From Hyphomicrobium sp. (GTDB lineage: Bacteria > Pseudomonadota > Alphaproteobacteria > Rhizobiales > Hyphomicrobiaceae), in assembly GCF_019744875.1 (NCBI RefSeq), contig NZ_JAIETU010000006.1:248001-312000 (forward strand): a DNA stretch of 64,000 nt, written 5' to 3'. Both the position numbers and the translations under genes were made by a program. This document shows positions 32,115 to 40,584 of the stretch, piece after piece. Position 1 is the first letter of the stretch. Every line of letters begins with the position of its first letter. The notes beneath the pieces are model-generated. The model saw nothing but the letters and a program-made list of their open reading frames with translations, was not told where the DNA came from and did not search any database.

Positions 32115-33347
32115 CTATAGCGTTTGAGCGAGCTCGGTCTGCTCATTGATGAAGGCGGCTTCGTAGTCGCGCGCCAGGGCACCTGAAACGCCCACGTGGC
32201 GAAGCGCGTCCCGCCATTCGCCGGCAATGCGCCGCGCCGTCTCGCGGATCATGCCGCGCGCGTCCGCTTGCGTGATCTCGAAGAACTCGCACGCTTCGAG
32301 GGCCAGACGGATGGACCGATCGTGCGTGCCGCCCTCGCGGATCGCTGTTTCCAGATGTGGATTGCGATCCGGGGCCGGGTTCACGTCGAAAACCGGCGAC
32401 AGGCGCCAGCGGCCGGATCCCACATAGAGGAAGCCGTGGTTCTTCAGGTGGTCGTCCTTGTTCGACACGAGGATCGTGAAGACGAGGCGCAGGAAGAGTT
32501 CTCTGAAATCGGCGCTTGGATCGGCGGCATAGGCCCGCATGAAATCGATGATCTCGGTGTAGGAGCCGAGTTCGTCGCCCGTTTTCCCCAGAGCGGTGCG
32601 TGCGGAGATGTAGGGAATGCGCGCGGTTCGGCGCCGATCGAAGCGTTGGATCAGCGCCACCGGGAACGGCGTGTCGGCGAGTTCCAGCCTGACGTCCGGC
32701 GTGCGGATGCCGCACGCCTTGGCCAGGCGGAGCGTTGCGACCTCGACGCGTTCGACCGGCTGCTGGTCGTGTGCGGATGTGAACTTTGCAAGCCAGAGCG
32801 TCTCGCCATCGCGGACGTTCGCCTTTGGGCGCGCGCCGCCCGAACCGCCCGCTCCGGCGAGCGCCCGCATCTCGGCGGCGGAAACATCGTTGCCCTGCTC
32901 ATAGGCTCGGGCGATGGCGGTGATCACCTGCAGATCGACGAGGCGCGGCACGGCATCGGCGGCGCCACCCCGGATGACCTGTCCGGCATCGTCGAGGAAC
33001 CGCAGAGCGCCTTGCCGGCAGGTGTCGTCGGACAGCGTCAGGTATTCGAACTCGGACAGGCCATTGCCGTATGCACGCTCGATGAGCCTACGGCCCCAAC
33101 TGTCCGGTGCGGCGTCGGAGAACACGCCCGCCAATGCATCGCGCATGTGTCCGGGCTGTCCGGACGTGTGAAAGGGCCCTGCTTCGAGGGCAAACGTCGG
33201 CTGAATGGCAAAGGCGCGGGGATTGTCGATCCAGGCGGCATCATAAGCGAAGGTCGCGTATTGGCGCGGGCCGGTGCGCGTGAAGCGCAACTGGCCGACA
33301 GGCGTCAAGCTCTCGCCGAGAACGATCTGGGCGTTGAAGTCGGTCAT
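32115..33347 (-). CDS. hipA: HipA-family toxin kinase
   Basis: HipA is a serine/threonine kinase toxin that inactivates glutamyl-tRNA synthetase and promotes dormancy. It has 410 residues. The N-terminal domain shows GQLRFTRTG and SQPGH-type sequence (SGQPGHMRDALAG). The Gly-rich segment AGGSGGARPKANV precedes the ATP site. Catalytic elements are VSNKDDHLKNHGF and the metal site SPVFDVNPA. It shares a base with the hipB stop at 33347, so the pair is coupled. Divergent HipA proteins may target other tRNA synthetases. Confidence 0.93.
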   Translation of the reverse strand: MTDFNAQIVLGESLTPVGQLRFTRTGPRQYATFAYDAAWIDNPRAFAIQPTFALEAGPFHTSGQPGHMRDALAGVFSDAAPDSWGRRLIERAYGNGLSEFEYLTLSDDTCRQGALRFLDDAGQVIRGGAADAVPRLVDLQVITAIARAYEQGNDVSAAEMRALAGAGGSGGARPKANVRDGETLWLAKFTSAHDQQPVERVEVATLRLAKACGIRTPDVRLELADTPFPVALIQRFDRRRTARIPYISARTALGKTGDELGSYTEIIDFMRAYAADPSADFRELFLRLVFTILVSNKDDHLKNHGFLYVGSGRWRLSPVFDVNPAPDRNPHLETAIREGGTHDRSIRLALEACEFFEITQADARGMIRETARRIAGEWRDALRHVGVSGALARDYEAAFINEQTELAQTL

Positions 33348-33727
33348 CAGAACGACGCGCCGTCTGGATCGACGTCACCCGGATCGGCCTTTGCCGCCTC
33401 GCCGCTCTTGGCCTTCCATCTGCGCACGGTGGCGGCAAAGTTTCGCCCCCGGCGCGGTTGGCGTTCGGCGGTCAGCGCCAGACCCAGATCGTCCTTGCGG
33501 ATGTCGATGAGGTCGGCCAGCCGGTCGATCAAACCGAGCGAGACCAGGACATCGGCGAGCGTGCCGATCCCGACGCCGGGATCTCCCTTTTCCAGCCGGA
33601 CGACGGAGCTCGGCGACGTACCGGCGCGCACCGCCAGATCGGCAACGGCGATCCCGCGTCGCAAACGGGCGCCGCGGATGTCGCTTCCCAGCCTTTCGAG
33701 CGCGGATTTTGATTTGGGCGATCCCAT
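33347..33727 (-). CDS. hipB: HipB-like XRE antitoxin and repressor
   Basis: A 126-residue DNA-binding antitoxin. The helix-turn-helix lies near the N terminus: IRGARLRRGIAVADLAVRAG with SPSSVVRLEKGDPGVGIGTL. The C-terminal half is basic (RQPRRGRNFAATVRRWKAK). The ATG at 33727 is chosen; a GTG one codon earlier is also possible. It shares a base with hipA. An inverted repeat 29 nt upstream is the likely autoregulatory operator. Confidence 0.85.
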   Translation of the reverse strand: MGSPKSKSALERLGSDIRGARLRRGIAVADLAVRAGTSPSSVVRLEKGDPGVGIGTLADVLVSLGLIDRLADLIDIRKDDLGLALTAERQPRRGRNFAATVRRWKAKSGEAAKADPGDVDPDGASF

Positions 33728-33755
33728 CACAATGATCCAAATACGACGAATAGAA

Positions 33756-33779
33756 AGTCATATCATGTCATATATGACT
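33756..33779. promoter_or_regulatory. Probable HipB operator
   Basis: AGTCATAT (33756-33763) and its perfect inverted copy ATATGACT (33772-33779) are separated by 8 nt. E. coli HipB also binds half-sites spaced by 8 nt. The site lies 29 nt upstream of hipB. Confidence 0.7.
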
Positions 33780-33783
33780 AATT
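33765..33783. repeat. Right copy of 19-bp repeat flanking hipBA
   Basis: ATGTCATATATGACTAATT at 33765-33783 matches the left copy at 32068-32086 at 17 of 19 positions in the same orientation. It overlaps the hipB operator, so it may be either an insertion-type repeat or simply a second operator. Confidence 0.55.
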
Positions 33784-33906
33784 GCTGAATTCTGCAAGAC
33801 CCCAAGGTTGGCGAGGCAGGCGCGCGCGGGACGCGGCAATCGGGACGCGCCGACGCGCAGATGCGGACAGCGACATCGCCGGGCTGAGGGAGGCCGCGCC
33901 GGTCAG

Positions 33907-34380
33907 CATCCGGAAATCCCGCCCGACGGCATGTACATCGGTCCGCGCTCAGGACCGCGGTATGAAATGATTGCGCAAGAAGCTGAACGCGCGGGGTTGC
34001 CGTTGAGCTGGCCCGACCGGCTCCCCAATTCTCGACGCGCACTCGCGGCGGCAGAATGGGTGCGCCGTTCCGCAGCCGAGCACTTTCCCGCCTACCAGAA
34101 GGCCTTGTTCCACGCTCATTTCGCCGCTCATGAAGACCTGGGCGACGACGAAGTTCTCCTTCGGCACGCAGCCCCTTTTGGGATCGATGCGGCGTTGAAG
34201 GCGGCTCTCGAGACGGACGGAATCTTCGACGAGGTTGCTGAAGCTGAGCGATCTGGGCGCCTCGCCGGTGTCAACGGCACGCCCGCCTGGTTGATCGACG
34301 GGCACCTCGTTTCCGGACTTCAATCGCCGGAGCAGTTCGAGCGCATTGCGGCGACGGTCGCGAGCCTAGGCCGGTCATGA
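33907..34380 (+). pseudogene. N-terminally truncated DsbA-family oxidoreductase (FrnE-like)
   Basis: From HPEIPPDGMYIGP onward the 33808-34380 frame reads as the C-terminal part of a DsbA/FrnE-type protein, with GLPLSWPDRLPNSRRALAAAEW, AYQKALFHAHFAAHEDLGD and GVNGTPAWLIDG. The N-terminal thioredoxin part with the Cys-x-x-Cys site is missing, and sequence upstream (33808-33906) is Arg-rich and unlike the family in any frame. The cis-Pro region (GTPAW) is intact. Without the Cys pair it cannot act as a redox enzyme. The break lies about 125 nt from the right-hand hipBA repeat. Confidence 0.75.
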
Positions 34381-34534
34381 TGCGCTGGGATTGATTGGCA
34401 AATCTCCGCGCCACGAAGTCGAAGCCAATTTGCATCGGCTGAAGCAGCTCATCGAGAAGGGTAAGGTCACAGATACGAGCTACGCCGTTCCTCACAAATT
34501 CGATGAGAGAGGATCCGGCGGGTGTTCGAGTGCC

Positions 34535-36082
34535 CTACTCCCACTCGATGGTGCCGGGCGGCTTGGAGGTCACGTCGTAGACGACGCGATTGATGCCGCG
34601 GACCTCGTTGATGATGCGGGTCGCGGCGCGGCCGAGGAATCCCATGTCGAAGGGGAAGAAGTCGGCCGTCATGCCGTCGACGGAGGTCACGGCGCGCAAT
34701 GCGAGGACGTGGTCGTAGGTGCGCCCGTCACCCATGACGCCGACGGTGCGGACCGGAAGCAGCACGGCGAAGGCCTGCCAGATCGCATCATAGAGACCGG
34801 CCTTGCGGATCTCGTCGAGGTAGATCGCATCCGCCTTGCGCAGGATGTCGAGCTTCTCGGGTGTGGTCTCGCCGGGGATGCGGATCGCGAGGCCCGGGCC
34901 GGGGAACGGGTGGCGGCCGACGAAGGCGTCCGGTAGGCCGAGCTCGCGTCCGAGCGCGCGCACCTCGTCCTTGAAGAGCTCGCGCAGGGGCTCGACGAGC
35001 TTCATGTTCATGCGTTCCGGCAAGCCGCCGACGTTGTGGTGCGACTTGATCGTGACGGACGGGCCGCCGCTGAAGGAGACGCTTTCGATGACGTCGGGAT
35101 AGAGCGTGCCCTGGGCCAGAAATTCAGCGCCGCCAATCTTTGCGGCTTCGGCCTCGAACACGTCGATGAAGTGCTTGCCGATGGCCTTGCGCTTGGCCTC
35201 CGGATCGGTGACGCCCGCGAGTGCATCGAGAAACAGCTTCGAGGCGTCAACGTGGACGAGGGGGATGTTGTAATGGTCGCGGAAGAGGCCGACGACCTGC
35301 TCCGCCTCGCCGAGCCGCATCAGGCCGTGATCGACGAACACGCAGGTGAGCTGGTCGCCGATCGCCTCATGAATGAGAACGGCCGCGACGGCGCTGTCGA
35401 CGCCGCCGGACAGGCCGCAGATCACGCGGCCTTTGCCGACCTGCTTTTGGATCTTGGAAATCATCTCGCGCCGGTAGGCGGCCATCGTCCAGTCGGACTT
35501 GAGGCCGGCGATGCGATGGACGAAGTTCGAGATCAGCTTCTCGCCGTCCGGCGTGTGCACGACTTCCGGATGGAACTGCACGGCGTAGAAGCGGCGCGCC
35601 TCGTCGGCGACGGCGGCGTACGGCGCGTTCTCGCTGGTGGCGATGACGCGGAACCCTTCCGGCAGGCGCGTGACGCGGTCGCCGTGGCTCATCCAGACCT
35701 GGTGGCGGTCGCCCTTGGTCCAGACGCCTTCGAAGAGAGGGCTTTGTTCTTCAACCGCGAGCATGGCGCGGCCGAACTCGCGATGATGGCCGCTTTCGAC
35801 CTTGCCGCCGAGCTGCTCGGCCATGGTCTGCTGGCCATAGCAGATGCCGAAAACGGGAATGCCAGCCTGGAAGACGGCGTCGGGCGCGCGTGGGCTATCG
35901 GCTTCGGGCACGGACGAGGGGCCGCCCGACAAGATGACCGCGCCGGGCTTGAGCTTGGCAAAGGCCTCGGCTGCGGACTGAAAGGGATGGATTTCGCAAT
36001 AGACCCCCGCCTCGCGCACGCGCCGGGCGATAAGCTGGGTCACTTGGCTGCCGAAATCGATGATCAGGACGGGCGCGGACAT
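34535..36082 (-). CDS. guaA: GMP synthase (glutamine-hydrolysing)
   Basis: Converts XMP to GMP with ATP and glutamine. The 515-residue protein starts at [17 protein letters not shown]; 20 upstream in-frame codons are not conserved. The class I glutaminase domain has its catalytic Cys in [16 protein letters not shown] and His/Glu in FHPEVVHT. The ATP pyrophosphatase domain has [15 protein letters not shown]. The C-terminal dimer domain has [15 protein letters not shown] and ends KPPGTIEWE. guaB is 4.5 kb away on the same strand. Confidence 0.98.
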   Translation of the reverse strand: MSAPVLIIDFGSQVTQLIARRVREAGVYCEIHPFQSAAEAFAKLKPGAVILSGGPSSVPEADSPRAPDAVFQAGIPVFGICYGQQTMAEQLGGKVESGHHREFGRAMLAVEEQSPLFEGVWTKGDRHQVWMSHGDRVTRLPEGFRVIATSENAPYAAVADEARRFYAVQFHPEVVHTPDGEKLISNFVHRIAGLKSDWTMAAYRREMISKIQKQVGKGRVICGLSGGVDSAVAAVLIHEAIGDQLTCVFVDHGLMRLGEAEQVVGLFRDHYNIPLVHVDASKLFLDALAGVTDPEAKRKAIGKHFIDVFEAEAAKIGGAEFLAQGTLYPDVIESVSFSGGPSVTIKSHHNVGGLPERMNMKLVEPLRELFKDEVRALGRELGLPDAFVGRHPFPGPGLAIRIPGETTPEKLDILRKADAIYLDEIRKAGLYDAIWQAFAVLLPVRTVGVMGDGRTYDHVLALRAVTSVDGMTADFFPFDMGFLGRAATRIINEVRGINRVVYDVTSKPPGTIEWE

Positions 36083-36289
36083 CGGTTGCTGGTCTCTCCC
36101 CGGGACTCCCACACTGCTGCGGTAGACCACCCCGCCGCCCAAGCGTCAAGCGCACGGGGCGTGGAGCAAAGCCGCAGGCGGGGCGCGCAAAACGCGCCCC
36201 TTCCGGCGGCCGCGCCGCCGGCCGGCAGAATGGCCCGTGTTTTGCGGTGAATGGGACGTTAAGGGTTTTCTGCGAGGCATATAGAGCCC

Positions 36290-37225
36290 ATGCTGACGTT
36301 TTCCCGCACGCCCGCCGGTGAATGGCCTCAGGCCACTCCCCAGGCACTCGAGAGCGACGACAAAGCCTCTTTCGCGGCGTTCCCGCTGCGCGAGACGCCT
36401 TTTCGCGTGGCGAGCCGCTGGGTTCTCGGCACTGCGTATGCTTTGCATCCGCAACGCGTCGCGAGCGTGCCGCACCTGCTGGTGTTGACCGCTCGGGATC
36501 TGATGCGGGGTGGGACACAGATTCCGGACCAAAATCGGACATGGGACCGTCCTGATACATTCGGGGGCGTGGTCCGCGACCTCACGCCCGAGACCTATCT
36601 CGAAGGGCTGCGCCGGGGGTTCTTTCCCTGGGCGCATTGCGGGCCGCTCAAGTGGTGGACGCGCGCCAAGCGCATGGTGCTGCAGTTCGACAATCTGCAC
36701 ATCAGCCGGCGCCTGATGCGGCATTTGAAATCCGGCAAGTACACGGTCACGTTCGACACCGCCTTCGACCGGGTGGTTGCGCAGTGCGGGGCGCCGCGCG
36801 CCTACAACTGGCATACGTTGACGTGGCTCACGCCGAGCTACATGCGTCTGTTCTCGGTGCTCAACCGGCAGGGGCACGCGCACTCGTTCGAGGTCTGGAA
36901 CGGGCAGGGCGAGCTGGTGGGCGGCGGCTTCGGCGTCGCGATCGGGCGCATCTTCGTCGGCGAGTCGATGTTCAGCCTGGAGCCGGATACGTCCAAGGTC
37001 GGGTGCGCGGTGCTGTACGCTCATCTGCAAAAGTGGGGCTTCGAGCTGGTGGACGCGCGCGACTTCACACCGGTGCTCGACAAGATGGGGTTCCGGGAAA
37101 TCCCGCGCGCGCAATACGAGGGCATTCTCGCTGCGCATGGTGAGGCGCCTGCGCCGCCCGGCGCCTGGATCGCCGACGGGCGCGTCACGACTGACGTTTA
37201 CGGCGCCCCGTTAACTCCGCGTTAG
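36290..37225 (+). CDS. aat: Leucyl/phenylalanyl-tRNA-protein transferase homologue 1
   Basis: Aat adds Leu or Phe to N-terminal Lys/Arg of proteins and marks them for ClpS/ClpAP degradation. This copy has 311 residues, about 80 longer than E. coli Aat, owing to an N-terminal extension (about 1-90) with no transmembrane helix. The Aat core has RRGFFPWAHCGPLKWWTRAKR, LHISRRLMRH, GHAHSFEVWN, GGGFGVAIGRIFVGESMFS and TSKVGCAVL. GESMFS is intact. It is followed 108 nt later by a second homologue on the same strand. Confidence 0.85.
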   Translation: MLTFSRTPAGEWPQATPQALESDDKASFAAFPLRETPFRVASRWVLGTAYALHPQRVASVPHLLVLTARDLMRGGTQIPDQNRTWDRPDTFGGVVRDLTPETYLEGLRRGFFPWAHCGPLKWWTRAKRMVLQFDNLHISRRLMRHLKSGKYTVTFDTAFDRVVAQCGAPRAYNWHTLTWLTPSYMRLFSVLNRQGHAHSFEVWNGQGELVGGGFGVAIGRIFVGESMFSLEPDTSKVGCAVLYAHLQKWGFELVDARDFTPVLDKMGFREIPRAQYEGILAAHGEAPAPPGAWIADGRVTTDVYGAPLTPR

Positions 37226-37333
37226 CCTCAATCGCATCGTGGCTGCCCGTTTCCACCGAGCGTTAAGCGGCGGCGGTTAGGACTCCGAAGTTGGCGATCG
37301 TGCGCTCACGCGCGCAAAAAATTCGAGGTTCAA

Positions 37334-38329
37334 GTGGTTGTCGCGGCATTCTTGGCGGCTGGCGCGCTGGCGCTGGCAGGGGCTCTGGGCGTGATGTTCG
37401 TCGTGCGCGCGCGCCGCGACGGGGCGTTTGCGGAAGCGCCGATGTTCACGGTGCAGCGCTGGGTGCTCGGCACGATCTACGCGCTGCGCCCGGTGCGGAT
37501 CGGCGACCTTCCCTATCTCCTCTGGCATTCCGCGCGCGACATTCTGCGTGGCGGCACGCGCGTGCCGGATTCCTCTCGCGTGGCGAGCCGGCCGGATACG
37601 TTCGGCGGCGTGTGCCGCGACATCAGCCCGGAGACGGTGCGGGCGGCTGCGCAACTCGGCTTCTATCCCTGGTGCCACTTCGGCCCCATGCGCTGGTGGA
37701 CGCGCCGCGAGCGCATGGTGCTGCGCACGGCCGATTTCCACATGACGAAGAACCTGCGCCGCATCATGCGCAAGACGCAGCTGCGCGTGACGTTCGATAC
37801 CGCTTTCGACGACGTCATCCGCTCGTGCGCAGGGCGGCGGAAAAATCGCATATACGGCCTGACCTGGATCACGCCGACGATCATGCGCCTCTACTCGGCG
37901 CTGCATGCGCAGGGTCACGCGCATTCGTTCGAGGTGTGGAGCGCGGACGGCGTGCTCGTCGGCGGCGGCTACGGCTTGTCGGTCGGCCGGGTGTTCTTCA
38001 CCGAATCCCAGTTCAGCCACGAGTCCAACTCGTCGAAGATGGGCTTTGCGTGCCTGATGTATCATCTGGCGCAGTGGGGCTATGTGGCCAACGACGGCAA
38101 GGATTCGACGCCGACGCTGGACGAGGCAGGGTTCCGGCTCATCCCGCGCGCCGATTTCGAACAGATCCTGCGCGACCATGGCCGCGTGGGCGATCACGCG
38201 GGCGCGTGGACCGTTACGGCAACGCTTGCAGACATCGCCGAGTGGGAGCCGAGCGGCGTGGAGAAGCCCGCTCAACCGGTCAAAGCCGCCAAGGCTCCCA
38301 AAGCACCCAAGGTGAAGAAAGCGGCGTAG
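37334..38329 (+). CDS. Aat homologue 2 with N-terminal membrane helix
   Basis: A 331-residue paralogue of the preceding gene, starting at GTG. Residues 1-25 form a hydrophobic helix (AAFLAAGALALAGALGVMFVV) followed by Arg-rich sequence, so it may be anchored with the enzyme domain in the cytoplasm. The shared core is RWVLGTIYAL, GFYPWCHFGPMRWWTRRERM, TFDTAFDDVI, GHAHSFEVWS and GYGLSVGRVFF. The GESMFS motif reads TESQFSHE, and the C terminus is an Ala/Lys/Pro tail. Changed motifs and anchoring suggest altered function. Confidence 0.75.
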   Translation: MVVAAFLAAGALALAGALGVMFVVRARRDGAFAEAPMFTVQRWVLGTIYALRPVRIGDLPYLLWHSARDILRGGTRVPDSSRVASRPDTFGGVCRDISPETVRAAAQLGFYPWCHFGPMRWWTRRERMVLRTADFHMTKNLRRIMRKTQLRVTFDTAFDDVIRSCAGRRKNRIYGLTWITPTIMRLYSALHAQGHAHSFEVWSADGVLVGGGYGLSVGRVFFTESQFSHESNSSKMGFACLMYHLAQWGYVANDGKDSTPTLDEAGFRLIPRADFEQILRDHGRVGDHAGAWTVTATLADIAEWEPSGVEKPAQPVKAAKAPKAPKVKKAA

Positions 38330-38333
38330 CTCG

Positions 38334-38798
38334 TCAGGCTTGCGGGTTGAGGACGTAGATGGCGATGTTCAACGCCGTCGCGTAGGCGATCCACGCAAGA
38401 TAGGGCACGAACAGCAAGCTCGCCACGCGGTCCGGGCGCCAGTTGAGCGCGACGAAGGCGAGGATCGTCGTCCACAGCAGCACGATATCGATGGCGGCCA
38501 GTCCGATTTGATGCTGGCCGAACATCAGCACCGACCACGCTCCGTTCAGCACCAGGCCGATCGCCCATACGGCGAGTGCGCGGCCGAAGCCCTGCCGCTC
38601 ATAAACCCGCCATCCCGCAACCGCGATCATGACATAGAGGATGGCCCAGGCGGGCGGGAACACCCAGTTCGGTGGTGTCCAGTCCGGCTTGGCGAGCGTC
38701 TCGTACCAGGGGCCGGGCAGAAACTTGGAACCGGTGAGCGACACGAGCGCGACGATGGCTGCGAAGACGACAAGGCGGCCGGCCGACTTCAAGGTCAT
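38334..38798 (-). CDS. TspO/MBR family protein
   Basis: TspO proteins are five-helix membrane proteins that bind porphyrins and affect tetrapyrrole metabolism and photosensitivity. The 154-residue protein shows the family pattern: WYETLAKPDWTPPNWVFPPAW, then VLNGAWSVLMFGQHQIG and LLFVPYLAWIAYATALN. The start at 38798 was chosen because the longer open frame is Arg-rich and overlaps the neighbouring gene. It ends 4 nt from the second aat stop on the other strand. Confidence 0.93.
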   Translation of the reverse strand: MTLKSAGRLVVFAAIVALVSLTGSKFLPGPWYETLAKPDWTPPNWVFPPAWAILYVMIAVAGWRVYERQGFGRALAVWAIGLVLNGAWSVLMFGQHQIGLAAIDIVLLWTTILAFVALNWRPDRVASLLFVPYLAWIAYATALNIAIYVLNPQA

Positions 38799-38800
38799 GA

Positions 38801-40093
38801 TCAAGCACTCCTCGTAAACGTGGCGATGAAGAAGCCGTCCGTTCCGTGCATCGCGGGCGTGAGCTGGAGCGTTTCCGACGATCCGTCCGCCGATGCGGGC
38901 GGCGTGCCGCCGAGCGTCTCTTGCCAGACATCGCGGAAGGGCGTGAGCGTAAACTCGGGATGCGCTCCGGCGAACCAGGCGGCCTGGTCGACATTCTCCT
39001 CCGGTAGCACGGAGCAGGTGACGTAGGTCAGGCGACCGCCGGGTTTGACCAGGCTGGCCGCGCGCGTGAGCACCTCGCGTTGCTCCTTCTGACGGGTGGC
39101 GAAGGCCTCGGGGCGAAGGCGCCACTTCGAATCCGGCTTGCGCCGCCATGTGCCGGAGCCGGAGCAGGGCGCGTCGGCGAAGACGATGTCGAAGCGCGCG
39201 CCCAGGGCGTCGAGGGCTGCGGTGTCGCCGCCGTCGATGACCTGGACGTTGCGCGCGCCGGCCCTTTGCAGCCGCTCGAAAATCGGCCGTAGCTGGAATT
39301 TGTCGCTGTCGTAGGCATAGATCTGGCCGCTGCCCTCCATGATGGCGGCGAGTGCCAGCGTCTTGCCGCCGGCACCGGCGCAGAGGTCGAGCACCTGATG
39401 GCGGGGTTTCGCGCCGCTCATGGCCGCCGCGATCTGGCTGCCCTCGTCCTGGATCTCGAACCAGCCTTTGCCGTGCGAGGCTTCGGCTTCGGCATGCGGG
39501 CTCTTCGCCGGGCCTTCGGGAGCTGCGATGCGAACGCCGTTGGGAGCAAACTGCGTCGGCGCGGGGTTCATCTTCTCCAGGGCGGCAAGCACCTTGTCGC
39601 GTCCCGCCTTGAGGGTATTGGCGCGCAGATCCACGGGCGCGCGCTCCGCCATGGCGCGGCCTTCCTCGATGACGCGATCTCCGAAGGCGCGCGTGAAGGA
39701 GGGCATCAGCCACTCGGGAATATCGGCGGCGACGTGAGGCGCGGCGGTGGCGTCGATGGGGACATCGAGGCGGCGGCGCTCGTCGTCGCTCAAGGGGGGC
39801 GGCGCATGCGGTCCGTCGCACGCACGCGCGATCTCATCGGGCGTGAGGCCAAGCGCCTTCGCGGCGGCGGCGATAGCGAGCGCGCGCGGTTCGGCGCAGC
39901 CCATGCGGGCCGCAAGCGACAAGCGCTGCCGCAGCGCGTCGAAAACGAGCGTGCCGATGGCCGCGCGGTCGCCGGAGCCTGCGAAGCGGTGTTTCTTGCC
40001 CCAGTCCTGCAGTGCGGTTGCCGCCGGCTGATGGTGCGAGAAAATGGCCTCGAGCACTTCGGCCGCGGCTTGAATCCGGGGACCCGGTCTCAC
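38801..40093 (-). CDS. RsmB/NOL1/NOP2-family RNA m5C methyltransferase
   Basis: A 430-residue SAM-dependent RNA cytosine methyltransferase of the Fmu/RsmB class. The N-terminal helical domain (about 1-140) is followed by the MTase core: VLDLCAGAGGKTLALAAIM, VFADAPCSGSGTWRRKPD (Cys motif) and LTYVTCSVLPEENVDQ (catalytic Cys). The C terminus is THDGFF-like (HGTDGFFIATF). Two nt separate it from tspO. Rhizobial members are often called RsmB, but the target is not defined here. Confidence 0.9.
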   Translation of the reverse strand: MRPGPRIQAAAEVLEAIFSHHQPAATALQDWGKKHRFAGSGDRAAIGTLVFDALRQRLSLAARMGCAEPRALAIAAAAKALGLTPDEIARACDGPHAPPPLSDDERRRLDVPIDATAAPHVAADIPEWLMPSFTRAFGDRVIEEGRAMAERAPVDLRANTLKAGRDKVLAALEKMNPAPTQFAPNGVRIAAPEGPAKSPHAEAEASHGKGWFEIQDEGSQIAAAMSGAKPRHQVLDLCAGAGGKTLALAAIMEGSGQIYAYDSDKFQLRPIFERLQRAGARNVQVIDGGDTAALDALGARFDIVFADAPCSGSGTWRRKPDSKWRLRPEAFATRQKEQREVLTRAASLVKPGGRLTYVTCSVLPEENVDQAAWFAGAHPEFTLTPFRDVWQETLGGTPPASADGSSETLQLTPAMHGTDGFFIATFTRSA

Positions 40094-40123
40094 GATGGCA
40101 ATCCTGGTGTGGAGGGGTGCGGC

Positions 40124-40558
40124 TCAGGCCGCGCCCGTGGAGAAAAAGAGGATGCGGAGCGCGAAGGCGACCCACATCACGGCGAGGACGATCGAGCCCG
40201 CCGCGAAGGCAAGAAAGCGGTGGGGCTGCTTGTTCGATGTCGTGTGGATGTAGGCATGAAAGAGGCGGGCGGCCACGAACAGCCAGGCCAGCGCCACGAA
40301 CAGCACGTCGACCTGGCTGGTGATCATCAGAAACGCGACGAGCGCGTAGAAGAGAACCGGCACCTCAAGCTGATGATGGAACGCGTTCGAGATCTGCATG
40401 ACGCGCGGCGGCCAGTTCTGCTGCCGCAACGCGATGTCCTTGTACTGCAACTCGCCGCGCCGGAGCGCGCCGAGGCGCTCGCGACGCATCCAAGCCTGCA
40501 AACAGAACGTCAGGGCGACTTGGACGAATACGGGATAGAGAATCGCTGTCTGTGTCAT
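40124..40558 (-). CDS. MAPEG family membrane protein
   Basis: A 144-residue, four-helix membrane protein resembling MAPEG (membrane-associated eicosanoid/glutathione metabolism) proteins. The pattern includes LFYALVAFLMITSQVDVLFV, FVAARLFHAYIHTTSNK and the basic segment with Asn/Pro-Arg (QQNWPPRVMQISNAF). A Glu and Arg in the second helix suit glutathione binding. It lies between rsmB-like and guaB genes on the same strand. Substrate unknown. Confidence 0.8.
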   Translation of the reverse strand: MTQTAILYPVFVQVALTFCLQAWMRRERLGALRRGELQYKDIALRQQNWPPRVMQISNAFHHQLEVPVLFYALVAFLMITSQVDVLFVALAWLFVAARLFHAYIHTTSNKQPHRFLAFAAGSIVLAVMWVAFALRILFFSTGAA

Positions 40559-40584
40559 CGCGCCCGATCCCGTTTGATCCGTGT

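Noticed and set aside
33758-34042. Minus-strand open frame over the truncated DsbA gene (about 94 aa)
   Set aside because: Composition is Arg/Pro-rich and it matches no family; it looks like a shadow of the remnant on the other strand.
34382-34520. Short in-frame stretch with HEVEANLHRLKQLIEKG between the DsbA remnant and guaA
   Set aside because: It resembles the C-terminal tail of a polyketide-cyclase-like protein, but it is too short and has no start or upstream homologous part, so I do not call a gene.
34535-36250. Long plus-strand open frames opposite guaA
   Set aside because: They are antisense frames of a clear GMP synthase with Gly/Asp-rich composition and no family match.
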